Shown: positions 27,963-37,897, counted from the stretch's first letter. The stretch: 57,799 nt of DNA from a virus (IMGVR_UViG_3300008114_002282:1-57799), one strand, 5' to 3'. Program-made: numbers and translations. The notes: a model not told the origin generated them from the letters alone.

Positions 27963-27970
27963 TATAAATA
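27963..27970 (-). promoter_or_regulatory. TATTTATA late-type promoter box for the 55-aa gene
   Basis: It reads TATAAATA on the plus strand and TATTTATA on the minus strand, with a 4-nt gap to the minus-strand ATG. The region 27971-28058 upstream of the divergent transferase gene is AT-rich, and I see no clear box of either class there. Confidence 0.55.
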
Positions 27971-28058
27971 TTTCCATATAAATATAAAGTACAAACAATT
28001 CTTTATATTCACTTCATTAGGTAAAAACTTATATTCTTTTATAAATGGAATTTTTATA

Positions 28059-29309
28059 ATGAAACCTAAGAAAAACTCAAAAATTTTTGTACAGATTGCG
28101 TCCTATCGTGACCCACAACTGATTCCAACAATTAAGAACATGTTGGAAAACGCTAAGAACCCCCAAAACATTACCATTGGTATTGCAAGACAATTTCATC
28201 CTGATGATAAATTTGATGATTTATCTGAATATGAAAATGACGATAGATTCAGAATCTTAAATATTCCTTATCAAGAAGCTGAAGGTGTTTGTTGGGCGAG
28301 ACACTTAGTTCAACAACTATATAAAGACGAAGCATATACACTTCAAATTGACTCACATATGAGGTTTGCACCTGATTGGGATGAAGAAATGATTAACATG
28401 GTTAAACAACTTCAAAAGAAAGGACATAAGAAACCATTACTTACAGGATATGTGTCATCATTTGACCCTGACAATGACCCAGCGGGTAGGGTACAAGAGC
28501 CTTGGAGAATGGCGTTTGATAGATTTATTCCTGAAGGTGCGGTATTCTTCTTACCTGAGACAATTCCAAATTGGAGAGAGATGACAGAACCAGTACCAGC
28601 AAGATTCTATTCCGCACACTACTGTTTTACCTTAGGACAATTCTCAAAAGAAGTTCAACACAATCCGCACTACTATTTTCACGGTGAAGAAATTTCAATT
28701 TCAGCAAGAGCTTACACTTGTGGATATGACTTATTCCACCCACATAAAGTATTGATTTGGCACGAATATACTCGTAAGGGTAGAACCAAACAATGGGATG
28801 ATGATAAAGAATGGGTTAGAAGAAATAATCAAGCGCACTTATTGAATAGAAAACTATTTGGTATGGACGGAGAAGTTCAAGAAGGACATGATGGTCCTTA
28901 TGGATTCGGAACTACAAGAACATTAAGAGATTACGAAAAATATGCGGGTCTTATTTTTCAAAAAAGAGCTGTACAACAATACACCTTAGATAAAAAGTAT
29001 CCACCAAATCCGCAAGAATTTGAAAGTGAAGAAAAATGGTTAGAAAGTTTTGCTAGCATATTTAAACATTGTATTGATGTTAATTATGGCTCGGTACCTG
29101 AAAAAGATTATGATTTTTGGGTTGTTGCGTTCCACAATGAACAGGATGAAACAATATATAGAAAAGACGCTGATAAATCTGAAATTAACCAAATGATGAA
29201 TGACCCTGATGGATATTGTAAAGTATGGAGAGAGTTCCAAACGGCACATAAACCAAAGTATTGGGTTGTTTGGCCTCACTCAGAATCCGTTCAGAAAAAA
29301 TTTAGGTAA
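28059..29309 (+). CDS. Skp1-type polypeptide GlcNAc-transferase-like protein (PF11397/GT60)
   Basis: The 416-aa protein shows the pattern of the Glycosyltransferase (GlcNAc) family: IFVQIASYRDPQLIPTIK at the start, a GVCWARH segment, LQIDSHMRF with a DxH metal motif at about 98-100, an F.LP region, and GEEISISARAYTCGYDLFHPHKVLIWHEYTR-like motifs at about 208-240. The best-known member is Dictyostelium Gnt1, which adds GlcNAc to a hydroxyproline made by a prolyl hydroxylase. This phage also carries a prolyl-hydroxylase-like gene (3865) and Thr-Pro-rich virion proteins. The donor and acceptor here are inferred. It heads a seven-gene transferase cluster. Confidence 0.87.
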   Translation: MKPKKNSKIFVQIASYRDPQLIPTIKNMLENAKNPQNITIGIARQFHPDDKFDDLSEYENDDRFRILNIPYQEAEGVCWARHLVQQLYKDEAYTLQIDSHMRFAPDWDEEMINMVKQLQKKGHKKPLLTGYVSSFDPDNDPAGRVQEPWRMAFDRFIPEGAVFFLPETIPNWREMTEPVPARFYSAHYCFTLGQFSKEVQHNPHYYFHGEEISISARAYTCGYDLFHPHKVLIWHEYTRKGRTKQWDDDKEWVRRNNQAHLLNRKLFGMDGEVQEGHDGPYGFGTTRTLRDYEKYAGLIFQKRAVQQYTLDKKYPPNPQEFESEEKWLESFASIFKHCIDVNYGSVPEKDYDFWVVAFHNEQDETIYRKDADKSEINQMMNDPDGYCKVWREFQTAHKPKYWVVWPHSESVQKKFR

Positions 29310-30072
29310 TAAATTATTTATTTACGGTGTAAGTAGAGTTGCGTCAGATATATTAGATTATGATTTAATTTTACCACCAAACCCATTAATAAGACGGGAG
29401 TTAACTAGTGTGGGTAATTATGTAAATGAAAAATTTCCCTTTGGAAGTTTGACGGGTAGAAAAAGAGTTGAGTCTCCAACAAAAACTATGGACGACATTG
29501 ACCTTTTTAATTTTAACGGATTGGAAGGTTTTATTAATCAATTTAATAATCATCATATTGAAGTGGTAGGATACTTTACAAAATATGATTATATCAAACC
29601 ATATAAAGAAAAAATTCGTTCTTATTATTCAAGTTTGGTTAGACCAAAACGTAATAATAATGATATGGTCATCATGCTAAGAAACAGTAGAGACGATGCT
29701 AGATTTGTATTACCGGATGACTATTATATTAATATTTTAGAAAATGAGTCATTTGATAAGTTATATGTTGGTTACGACCATTTATATAAACATCAAAGTC
29801 TAATCAGTAAAATTGAAAAATATAATCCGATTTATTTGGAGTCAGGAATCTTGGATATTTTCTCAGAGATAACATCGTTCAATAAAATTGTTGCTTGTCA
29901 AGGAACATTTTCATTTTGGGCAAGTTTTTTATCAAACGCAGATAAAATATATTGGCCAACAACTAACGATGGTCCCAATTCAAACAATGAAGTTTTTGCA
30001 CAATTTGTTAACTTAAAGGTTGATGACGAAGACCGATACACTTTTGTACCAATTAATAACATATATACATGA
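29200..30072 (+). CDS. Fucosyltransferase-like glycosyltransferase, uncertain start
   Basis: The globular protein appears to begin around base 29310 (KLFIYGVSRVASDILDYDLI), right after the stop of the GlcNAc-transferase gene, but no ATG is present there. The first in-frame ATG upstream is at 29200, inside the preceding gene in another frame, and the first downstream is at 29488. Either the start overlaps by 110 nt or a non-ATG codon is used. Motifs such as MVIMLRNSRDDARFVLP, KLYVGYDHLYKHQ and CQGTFSFWASFLSNADKIYWP resemble GT11-like fucosyltransferases, but I cannot name the family firmly. It overlaps the next gene by 4 bp. Confidence 0.7.
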   Translation: MTLMDIVKYGESSKRHINQSIGLFGLTQNPFRKNLGNKLFIYGVSRVASDILDYDLILPPNPLIRRELTSVGNYVNEKFPFGSLTGRKRVESPTKTMDDIDLFNFNGLEGFINQFNNHHIEVVGYFTKYDYIKPYKEKIRSYYSSLVRPKRNNNDMVIMLRNSRDDARFVLPDDYYINILENESFDKLYVGYDHLYKHQSLISKIEKYNPIYLESGILDIFSEITSFNKIVACQGTFSFWASFLSNADKIYWPTTNDGPNSNNEVFAQFVNLKVDDEDRYTFVPINNIYT

Positions 30073-31064
30073 AAAAAACTATAAAATTATCTAGAGCTAG
30101 TTTCCCTGGTGTTGGAAATTTTTCTTGGATGAATTACTTTGTAAACATCCTAAATAAAAAATATAATGTTGTGATTGACGCAATCAATCCGGACATTGTA
30201 ATCTATACTAATCAATTTTATCGTGAAAACGAATTAGATTATTACACAAATGAAACTGTAAGAGGTATTCATCAATATGATGATTCTATTAAAAAAGTTT
30301 TTATTAGTGGTGAAGCTAGACCCGATTTTAACGCACATTTAAATAAAGGTGATAACTATTATGTTTTAGGTTATGAACATATTGATAATGAGAGATATCT
30401 TAGGTTCCCAACTTTAGTATTAGATGCTTTTGTTTTACATAATGAAGGAGGAATGTTTGACACACCATTTGATTGGTTAACCAAAAAAAGGGACGGGTCG
30501 AAGATACTCGAAAGTAAAAAACATTTTTGTAGTATAGTCCAATCAAGCAACAATCCCGACAGAGAAAAATTGTTTGATTTGATTCAAGAGAAACATTTCA
30601 TTAAATCATCAGGACCTTGGCGTAGAACAGTTCCCGACGAAGAAACACTAAACCCTTATCAATACCACAATTATTCAAACAAAGAATACATGGGTAGAAT
30701 TGATGGACTAACATATAGGGATAAGATTAATTTTTTCTCTGACACAGTGTTTAACATTGCCTACCAATTTACAAATACTGATAATTTAACTCAAGAAAAA
30801 ATTATACACGCTTACGCAGCAAATACAATACCATTATTTTATGGTAATCAATATATTGAGGAAGAAGGATTTAATCCTAAATCTTTTATTAACTGTCACA
30901 AATTTGAAAGTTTTGAAAGTTTAGTTGAATTTTTAGATGAGTTATATAAAGATAATGATAGATTAAAATCATATTTTGAAGAACCAATTTTTGTTGATAA
31001 TAAATTACCAATTTATTTTAATGAGGATTACATTTTGAATTTTTTTAGTAAAATTATTGAGTAG
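30069..31064 (+). CDS. GT10-family alpha-1,3/4-fucosyltransferase-like protein
   Basis: The 331-aa protein has the GT10 layout: an N-terminal half ending in VFISGEARPDFNAHL and YVLGYEHIDNERYLRFP, then KHFCSIVQSSNNPDRE. The C-terminal half has VFNIAYQFTNTDNLTQEKI and HAYAANTIPLFYGNQYIEE, which corresponds to the alpha-1,3-FucT donor-binding motif (tEK...a..aGtiPvy.G). GT10 enzymes transfer fucose from GDP-fucose to GlcNAc, a logical step after a GlcNAc-transferase two genes upstream. Overlap with the preceding gene is 4 bp. Confidence 0.87.
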   Translation: MKKTIKLSRASFPGVGNFSWMNYFVNILNKKYNVVIDAINPDIVIYTNQFYRENELDYYTNETVRGIHQYDDSIKKVFISGEARPDFNAHLNKGDNYYVLGYEHIDNERYLRFPTLVLDAFVLHNEGGMFDTPFDWLTKKRDGSKILESKKHFCSIVQSSNNPDREKLFDLIQEKHFIKSSGPWRRTVPDEETLNPYQYHNYSNKEYMGRIDGLTYRDKINFFSDTVFNIAYQFTNTDNLTQEKIIHAYAANTIPLFYGNQYIEEEGFNPKSFINCHKFESFESLVEFLDELYKDNDRLKSYFEEPIFVDNKLPIYFNEDYILNFFSKIIE

Positions 31065-31065
31065 T

Positions 31066-31743
31066 ATGAAACATATATCATTTAGTCTTTTTGGTTATGA
31101 CCCAAAATATTATGTTGGGGCTGAAAAAAATATAATAATTAATAAGGAATTGTTACCTGATTGGACAACAGTCATTTATTATCACCCCGAAAATATATTA
31201 CAAGGTTATGTTGAAAAACTTACTGAAATGGGCGCAGTAATGATTGATGTTTCCAAAATTAAATTAGGTGAAAAAGAATCAATACATTTTCCATATTTTT
31301 GGAGATTTTTTTCTTTCTTACAAGATATTCCAACAATTGTGAGAGATTTAGATAGTAGAATATCTGAAAGAGAAGTTCAATATATTAGAATATGGGAACA
31401 AAGTAATGAAGATTATTTTATTATCAGAGACCACCCGTGGCACGCACCCGTGCCAAGTGGTTTGTTTGGAATCAAAAGAAAAATAAATAAGTTTGAAGAA
31501 CACTTTATACAATTCGTTAATACGTCTGACTTAAGGTGGGGAACAGACCAAGAAATTTTACATCAGTATATCAATAATATTGATAAATCCAATGTTTTAT
31601 ATTTTGGTTTTGATAAACAAGACACATACATACCAAGAGACAATCAAGATTTTTTTATTGGTATACAATTAGACGAAAACGATGAACCAACAAAACCGAG
31701 TGGTGTTAAGTGTTTGGAATTTTTAAAAGAATTAAATTTATAA
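31066..31743 (+). CDS. Glycosyltransferase-like protein with RDxDSRxSERE motif
   Basis: I start at the ATG at 31066, one base after the previous stop; the in-frame TTG at 31057 lies inside the preceding gene. The 225-aa protein contains FPYFWRFFSFL, then RDLDSRISERE (a DxD-type nucleotide-sugar site) and FIIRDHPWHAPVPSGLFGI, a combination seen in a family of uncharacterised phage and bacterial transferases. GT-A fold and metal dependence are inferred. The acceptor is unknown. Confidence 0.78.
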   Translation: MKHISFSLFGYDPKYYVGAEKNIIINKELLPDWTTVIYYHPENILQGYVEKLTEMGAVMIDVSKIKLGEKESIHFPYFWRFFSFLQDIPTIVRDLDSRISEREVQYIRIWEQSNEDYFIIRDHPWHAPVPSGLFGIKRKINKFEEHFIQFVNTSDLRWGTDQEILHQYINNIDKSNVLYFGFDKQDTYIPRDNQDFFIGIQLDENDEPTKPSGVKCLEFLKELNL

Positions 31744-31746
31744 ATA

Positions 31747-32484
31747 ATGAAATACTGTTTTACAACTTTAGCGGTAAATGAACCGTACGAATCAATTACA
31801 CCATCTTTCTATAAAGAACTAAGGGATAATACAACCGAATGTGAATTTTTTATTACAACCACAAATCATGAACTTCAAAATCAGGGTAATAGAATACACA
31901 CCAAAGTAATAAACCCACCATTATATGATTCTCGAGGTGGGTTCAATTTTAATTTAAATTTAAAAGTATTGTCTTTAAAACATATTTTGGAACACCAAAA
32001 AATAACAGGAGATAAACCTGAGTATATTATTTTTACTGATGGTGATTGGAGAATGCATAATGGATTTTCAGAAGAAAAAATATTGAACATGTTGTCTTAC
32101 ATGGAAAAAGATGGTTTAGATTTTTTATTCGAAAGACCCGCTCCAATCGGACCACATAAAAAAGAACCCGAACAAAGTTTTTTCAAAGATAAACTGTACG
32201 ATTATGATGTTTTTGAACACAACAAATGGGATGAAGCACACGTTGTTAATGAACAATTCTTGGTATTCAAAAATAATTGGAAGTTTAAATTTTTTGTTCA
32301 AAGATGGGAACAATTTTTATGGTATAGTATAGCTAATGATATCAGAAATTATCCAGATGGTTTTGAAATAGGAATTTCAGCTTTAGAAGCTGAAATGAAA
32401 TATGCATATCAAGGTTATTTTAATTTGATTCAAAATTGTTTTTCTTTTTATACTAAACTCGGCGATTTTCACACAAGATTTTAA
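31747..32484 (+). CDS. Putative GT-A glycosyltransferase
   Basis: The 245-aa protein has a nucleotide-binding-like core with YIIFTDGDWRMHNGF, where DGD is a plausible metal-binding DxD motif, and a later NEQFLVFKNNWKF followed by ALEAEMKYAYQGY. No closer family is recognised. It follows the previous gene by 3 nt, and its TAA stop shares a base with the ATG of the next (TAATG), so the cluster is tightly coupled. Confidence 0.72.
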   Translation: MKYCFTTLAVNEPYESITPSFYKELRDNTTECEFFITTTNHELQNQGNRIHTKVINPPLYDSRGGFNFNLNLKVLSLKHILEHQKITGDKPEYIIFTDGDWRMHNGFSEEKILNMLSYMEKDGLDFLFERPAPIGPHKKEPEQSFFKDKLYDYDVFEHNKWDEAHVVNEQFLVFKNNWKFKFFVQRWEQFLWYSIANDIRNYPDGFEIGISALEAEMKYAYQGYFNLIQNCFSFYTKLGDFHTRF

Positions 32485-33410
32485 TGAAGTCAAAAATAGT
32501 TACAGGGTATTGGATGGATGTTGAGGGGTATCCATTTCAAGGAACAAGAGCAAGTAGAAAACCAAGATATTGGGGTTCGTTAATTAGTCATTGTCGCGGT
32601 ATAAATTTACCAATAATTTGCTATACCCAAAAAAAAAATCAAGAAGAATTATTAAGTTTAAAAAACACACATAATTTAGACAATCTTGAAATTAAAATTC
32701 TTGAGCTTACTGATATGAAACTTCACAAAGAAATTAGCATTGTTAGAGATAAGAATTTTGAAAACAATGGTCTTGATGGTAGAGGTACTGAAATAATGTG
32801 GGGAAAGTTTCAAGTCTTGGAACAGGAACTTGATGGTTTTGACCGAGTATATTGGGTTGATATAGGCTTACAACATCCTGGTATCTTTCCTTGGCGTTAT
32901 TGTGTTCCATTTGGTGATAAATCATACCACAGTGGTAATGGACCTTTAGCTTGGCAACACAATGAAATGTTACAATACGATTTTACTAAATTATTTAACA
33001 CGAAAATATTTGAAAAATTGAATGATATTTGTGATAATAAAATTGTTACACTTGTTGGTTCTAACGCACAAACTAGCTATGAATTCAAACAACATGGGAT
33101 TATAGATTATGATATTGTAAGAGATTTTCCAATAGGTGGATTAATTGGTGGTGACACAATACAACTCAAAAAATATATTGAAGAATTTTGGAAATTATCT
33201 GTTGAAGTATTAAAACACAATTTTTTATGTACTGAAGAATCTATTATGAAAGTAGTTTATGATTTATTTGATAAAAATCACTTGTTAGATTTTTTATTTG
33301 ACGTTCATCAAACAAATCAACACGACGAATTTCATTTTGAAATGTGGAATAAAAGTTGGAATAAACCCAAACCTTTATACATGGTTTGGCATGATATATT
33401 ACAATATTAA
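32484..33410 (+). CDS. HtrL/YibB (WlaTC)-like glycosyltransferase
   Basis: The 308-aa protein starts SKIVTGYWMDVEGYPF and has DRVYWVDIGLQHPGIFP, then FPIGGLIGGDT and CTEESIMKV. This is the ordered pattern of the HtrL/YibB-like family, in which the V(D/W)xDIG segment acts as the metal site and the GGxxGG loop binds substrate. The next gene repeats the same domain, so the two are tandem relatives. It shares TAATG coupling with its upstream neighbour. Confidence 0.78.
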   Translation: MKSKIVTGYWMDVEGYPFQGTRASRKPRYWGSLISHCRGINLPIICYTQKKNQEELLSLKNTHNLDNLEIKILELTDMKLHKEISIVRDKNFENNGLDGRGTEIMWGKFQVLEQELDGFDRVYWVDIGLQHPGIFPWRYCVPFGDKSYHSGNGPLAWQHNEMLQYDFTKLFNTKIFEKLNDICDNKIVTLVGSNAQTSYEFKQHGIIDYDIVRDFPIGGLIGGDTIQLKKYIEEFWKLSVEVLKHNFLCTEESIMKVVYDLFDKNHLLDFLFDVHQTNQHDEFHFEMWNKSWNKPKPLYMVWHDILQY

Positions 33411-33411
33411 T

Positions 33412-35088
33412 ATGAGTAACGTAACAGTTGTAACAGGACTTTGGAATATTAAACGTGACGAACTTGGTGAAGGATGGTCAAGGACATTTCAACATTATTT
33501 GGATAAATTTGACCAATTATTACAAATTGAAAACAATATGATTATTTTTGGTGAACCCGAATTAGAATCATTTGTTTTTGAAAGAAGAGATAGGTCAAAT
33601 ACACAATTCATTACAAGAGATAAGGAATGGTTCAAACAAACTGTTCCTTATGATAAAATACAAGAGATTAGAAATAATCCTGATTGGTTTGGACAAGCTG
33701 GTTGGTTACAAGATTCAACACAAGCAAAACTTGAGTGGTATAATCCTTTGGTAATGTCCAAAATGTTCTTGATGAATGATGCAAGAATTATGGACCAATT
33801 TAACTCACAACATCTTTATTGGATTGATGCTGGTATTACAAACACAATTCATCCAGGATATTTTACGCACGATAAAATACAAAACAAATTACCTGAGGTT
33901 TTTGATAAGTTTGGTTTTGTTGCGTTTCCATATGATGCAAACAACGAAATTCATGGATTCTCATATCCTAAAATAAATTCATATGCTGGTGATGAAGTTA
34001 AGTTAGTATGTAGAGGTGGATTATTTGGCGGACCAAAACACGTATTTTCAGATATTAACGGAATATATTACAACATATTATCCGAGACACTAAGAAGTGG
34101 ATACATGGGTACCGAAGAATCAATCTTTAGTATTATGTTATATAAACATAGTGATATGATTGATTATGTTGAAATTGAAGGTAACGGGTTAATTTCAAAG
34201 TTCTGTGAAGATTTAAAAAATGATACATACGAAGTTAAAAATATATCAGGTAAAAAATCATTAAACAAAGATTTAAACATTAATAATTCAGCTCTTTATG
34301 TTATAACATTTAATAGTCCAAAACAATTTGAGACATTGATTGAGTCTATGATTCAATACGACAGAAACTTTTTGGATAGACCAAAAAAATATCTATTGGA
34401 TAATTCATCAGATTTAGAAACAACTGAAAGATATATTGAGTTATGTAATGAGTTTGGTTTTGAACACATTAAGAAAGATAATTTAGGTATCTGTGGTGGT
34501 AGACAATTTATTGCCGAACATGCCGATGAAAACAATTTTGATTTTTATTTCTTCTTTGAGGATGACATGTTCTTTTTTCCAAAGAAAGGTGAAGTTTGTA
34601 AAAACGGATTCAATAGAACTGTAAATAATTTGTATATTAATTCATTAGAGATTACTAAGAAAGAAGACCTTGATTTCTTAAAAATGAATTACACCGAGTT
34701 TTATGGTGACAACGGAACTCAATGGTCATGGTATAATGTACCACAACATATTAGAGAAGAATTTTGGCCAAACAAACCAAATTTACCTGTGATGGGTTTA
34801 GACCCAAATGCACCAAAAACCAACTTTAATAAAATATTAACATATAAAGGTATTCCATACGCTTTGGGTGATGTTTATTATTGTAATTGGCCACAAGTGG
34901 TTACAAAATATGGTAATCAAAAAATGTTTTTAGAAACAAAATGGGCCAGACCTTTTGAACAAACTTGGATGAGTTTCATATATCAGGAAACAAAAAAAGG
35001 TAATATAAACCCTGGATTGTTATTGTTAACACCAACCGAACATGACCGATTTGATTTTTATGACGGTTCTTTAAGAAAAGAATCATAA
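33412..35088 (+). CDS. HtrL/YibB-like domain fused to a GT2-like glycosyltransferase
   Basis: The start at 33412 (MSNVTVVTGLW) is one base after the previous stop; the longer frame from 33298 lies inside that gene. Residues 1 to about 290 repeat the HtrL/YibB pattern (HLYWIDAGITNTIHPGYF, CRGGLFGGPKHVF, GTEESIFSIMLY). Residues 300-559 form a GT-A domain beginning ALYVITFNSPKQFETLI, with FFFEDDMFFFP as the DxD-type motif. This is the last gene of the plus-strand transferase cluster. Two-step sugar addition by one chain is inferred. Confidence 0.82.
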   Translation: MSNVTVVTGLWNIKRDELGEGWSRTFQHYLDKFDQLLQIENNMIIFGEPELESFVFERRDRSNTQFITRDKEWFKQTVPYDKIQEIRNNPDWFGQAGWLQDSTQAKLEWYNPLVMSKMFLMNDARIMDQFNSQHLYWIDAGITNTIHPGYFTHDKIQNKLPEVFDKFGFVAFPYDANNEIHGFSYPKINSYAGDEVKLVCRGGLFGGPKHVFSDINGIYYNILSETLRSGYMGTEESIFSIMLYKHSDMIDYVEIEGNGLISKFCEDLKNDTYEVKNISGKKSLNKDLNINNSALYVITFNSPKQFETLIESMIQYDRNFLDRPKKYLLDNSSDLETTERYIELCNEFGFEHIKKDNLGICGGRQFIAEHADENNFDFYFFFEDDMFFFPKKGEVCKNGFNRTVNNLYINSLEITKKEDLDFLKMNYTEFYGDNGTQWSWYNVPQHIREEFWPNKPNLPVMGLDPNAPKTNFNKILTYKGIPYALGDVYYCNWPQVVTKYGNQKMFLETKWARPFEQTWMSFIYQETKKGNINPGLLLLTPTEHDRFDFYDGSLRKES

Positions 35089-35104
35089 AAAACAAACATT
35101 TGAT

Positions 35105-35112
35105 TATTTATA
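35105..35112 (+). promoter_or_regulatory. TATTTATA late-type promoter box before the 921-aa virion protein
   Basis: TATTTATA ends 7 nt before ATG 35120, in the only gap (31 nt) between the transferase cluster and the virion genes. Confidence 0.55.
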
Positions 35113-35119
35113 ATATAAT

Positions 35120-37885
35120 ATGGCACTAGTTAATAGGTATTTTTATCAATGTTGTAACCCTTTAGGGTCTGGTGCTCCAATTTATAGAACATTTGAAATT
35201 GACACTGCTGGTACGTGGACCGCAAATGTAAGCACCGTTATTTATACCGGTGACGGTAGTTGTTATTACTACACAATTACTAATTCTTTAGACCCACCAG
35301 AACAATCATTTGCAACTGAACAATATAGTACTTGTCCGGCATGTGACGCTGCAAATCCAAATGGATGTTATTATACTTTTTCAGCTTGTTGTGATGGTAG
35401 TACCTTTAGTATTAGAAGGGGTGATTTCGCTTTTGAAAATACATATGGACCATTAACCGTTGGTGAAATATGGAGATTTTCTATAACCACTGCCACAACG
35501 AGCCCTACAACATTTGCTTTTGTTGGGTGTGCATCTTATATTACAGGAGTCACAGGTTCAACAATTTATGTTCAGACAGGTGAAACAACAATAAATGTTA
35601 CAACACCTGGTACTTGGTCTGATTGTAATGATTGTTTAACAACATACCCTTGTTGTGTTTCAGGTACCGTTGATAATATACTTTGTTCGTATACTGATTG
35701 TTGTGGAACATTTGTGAGCGGTGGTAGTATTAATGATGTTGTATGTTTTAACCCTAATTTACCACACAGAGGTTTAGTAAGTTCGTATACCGATGCTTGT
35801 TCACAAGTTTGCCCAACACCTACACCTACGCCTACAAATACCGTAACACCAACTAATACGGTTACACCAACGGTAACTCCTACAAAAACAGTCACACCAA
35901 CAGTAACACCAACAGTAACACCAACCAATACGGTTACACCAACTAAAACCGTTACACCAACCAATACGGTTACACCAACCAATACGGTTACACCAACTTT
36001 AACACCTTCTAATACTCCCACTCCTTCAGTAACAGCTGGTCCTACGGATTATCAATTTAGGGCATGTTGTTCACCAAACGAAATTTTTGTTGTCGATGAT
36101 TATGTTGGAACCATAAATGTTGGTCAGGTGTATTATATAACAGGAACTGGTTTTACAGGCTGTGCTGAAGTAATACCAATGACTGGTTTTGGTGAAAGAT
36201 ATGTTATTAGTGGTCTGACAGGACCATACGATAATTGTTCGGTTTGTACTGACGATTATAGTTGTTGTGGACCGGGAAGTAACTGTATTGAATATCAAAT
36301 TAATAATACTCAGGAGTTCCCATCAACAGTAACATATGTAGATTGTAATGGTGATAATCAAAATTTGATTGTACCTGAACTATCTGAATTAAATATTTGT
36401 GCATGTGAATATAGTGTGATTGTACCTGAGGGTGTATTTGTTACAGTAATTGGGGACTGTAATCAAACAACACCAACACCAACTGTTACACCAACCCAAA
36501 CGCCGACACCATCTGTTACACCTGTTTACAGTCCTTGTAATACTGAATTTTGTTTATATACAAACTTTTCAGGTACATCAATGTATGATGGAAATTATAC
36601 ATCGGGTGGAACTTATAATGGAAGACCATATTGGACAGGTTCCACATCAGGTACTGTTTTTTATGATGGAACAAAATGGTGTTTATCCGATACTTTAGGT
36701 GGTGATTGTATATTGGCGGGTAAAACCCCATGTTTTTCAAATTGTCCTGATTTGGATGAATTGATATGGTCAGAAGGACCGTGTCCAACACCAACCCCCA
36801 CACCAACACCAAACGTCTGTATTACGGTTGATTTTCAAGCGTTGTTTGATTGTGACTATGTGCCCGAACCAACTGAGACTTGTCCGACACCAACACCGAC
36901 AATTAGTTTAACACCGAGTCCAAATCCTTGTCTTTTGGTAGATGCCGATGTTACAGTTGAAGATATAACTCCAACCCCCACACCAACTCCAACAGTCACT
37001 CCGACACCAAGTTTACAAAGAAATGTACCAGTATCAGGTTCAACAACTTATATCATAAATGATACTGAATTCGAGTGTGTGTTTGTACGTAGAATTCAAG
37101 ATTGTTCTGATGATGAAATTTATTATATCAATGAGTCTATGAGAACATCAGGTGGTACTATTGTAACAACAGGTCAAACCTTCAGTGCTGATGTATCAGG
37201 AACAACTAAGTGTTATACTTATTTGGATATTGTTTATGACCAAAGTCCAACTTTAACTATCAATACTATTATTGCATCATTCAGTGGATGTTCAAGTTGT
37301 GAGAACTCTTTAATACCAACACCTACTCCAACTAGTACTGTAACACCAACGGTAACTCCAACAACAACAGTAACACCAACTAATACAATTACACCAACAT
37401 CAACACCAACTAGTTCTGTTACTCCGACAATAACACCAACTGTAACTAAGACTTCAACACCAACATATACACCTAATGCGTCACCGTCAAAGACACCTAC
37501 ACAAACTAAGACACCTACATTAACTCCTACGCCAACTGTTACAGTAACTCCATCGGTTACTATGACTAAGACACCAACTAACACACCTACTAAGACACCA
37601 ACTAACACACCTACCTTAACTAAAACTCCAACTCCTACACCAACTAAGACACCTACTCAAACTCCTACAAAAACAACTTTACCTGATAAATTTATCGTAG
37701 AAAGTTGTTCTGAACCAGTTAGAAGTATTGCGGTTAACAACTTTGGTTTATTGAATGTAAGTGTCGGCGATTTTGTGAGATTGAATGGAACTGGATACTC
37801 AGGATGTTGGGAAGTTGTCGGAACTACACTGGGTGGAACTGCGACATCAATAGTTTCGGTACATAATGATTGTACATGTTCATAA
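35120..37885 (+). CDS. Large Cys-rich virion protein with Thr-Pro-rich mucin-like linkers
   Basis: The 921-aa protein alternates small Cys-rich units (CC, CxxC pairs; e.g. [20 protein letters not shown], each followed by GxVYY/GDFV and GTGxxGC) with long Thr-Pro tracts. The main tracts lie at bases 35809-36048 and 37315-37683, with shorter ones at 36466-36530, 36784-36820 and 36970-37015. The repeated unit GTGF/YTGC...V.. occurs near residues 320-360 and at the C terminus, suggesting duplicated beta-domains on flexible stalks. No enzyme motif is seen. The linkers are candidates for proline hydroxylation and O-glycosylation by this phage's own enzymes. A tail-fibre, adhesin or decoration role is inferred. 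Confidence 0.85.
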   Translation: MALVNRYFYQCCNPLGSGAPIYRTFEIDTAGTWTANVSTVIYTGDGSCYYYTITNSLDPPEQSFATEQYSTCPACDAANPNGCYYTFSACCDGSTFSIRRGDFAFENTYGPLTVGEIWRFSITTATTSPTTFAFVGCASYITGVTGSTIYVQTGETTINVTTPGTWSDCNDCLTTYPCCVSGTVDNILCSYTDCCGTFVSGGSINDVVCFNPNLPHRGLVSSYTDACSQVCPTPTPTPTNTVTPTNTVTPTVTPTKTVTPTVTPTVTPTNTVTPTKTVTPTNTVTPTNTVTPTLTPSNTPTPSVTAGPTDYQFRACCSPNEIFVVDDYVGTINVGQVYYITGTGFTGCAEVIPMTGFGERYVISGLTGPYDNCSVCTDDYSCCGPGSNCIEYQINNTQEFPSTVTYVDCNGDNQNLIVPELSELNICACEYSVIVPEGVFVTVIGDCNQTTPTPTVTPTQTPTPSVTPVYSPCNTEFCLYTNFSGTSMYDGNYTSGGTYNGRPYWTGSTSGTVFYDGTKWCLSDTLGGDCILAGKTPCFSNCPDLDELIWSEGPCPTPTPTPTPNVCITVDFQALFDCDYVPEPTETCPTPTPTISLTPSPNPCLLVDADVTVEDITPTPTPTPTVTPTPSLQRNVPVSGSTTYIINDTEFECVFVRRIQDCSDDEIYYINESMRTSGGTIVTTGQTFSADVSGTTKCYTYLDIVYDQSPTLTINTIIASFSGCSSCENSLIPTPTPTSTVTPTVTPTTTVTPTNTITPTSTPTSSVTPTITPTVTKTSTPTYTPNASPSKTPTQTKTPTLTPTPTVTVTPSVTMTKTPTNTPTKTPTNTPTLTKTPTPTPTKTPTQTPTKTTLPDKFIVESCSEPVRSIAVNNFGLLNVSVGDFVRLNGTGYSGCWEVVGTTLGGTATSIVSVHNDCTCS
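35809..36048 (+). repeat. Thr-Pro-Thr coding repeat tract 1
   Basis: A degenerate repeat with unit (acn)(ccn) and the recurring phrase TNTVTP encodes about 80 residues of linker. It creates a long open frame on the opposite strand that is not a gene. Confidence 0.85.
37315..37683 (+). repeat. Thr-Pro-Thr coding repeat tract 2
   Basis: About 120 residues of TP, TKTP and TNTP phrases encoded by degenerate triplet pairs. Lys is frequent here and nearly absent from the first part of tract 1, so the two tracts have diverged or arose separately. Confidence 0.85.
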
Positions 37886-37897
37886 TACTTAATTAAA

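Noticed and set aside
35572-37608. Minus-strand ORFs of GVTVLVGV composition (35572-36021, 37234-37608)
   Set aside because: They mirror the Thr-Pro repeats of the 921-aa gene and have no start context or domain.
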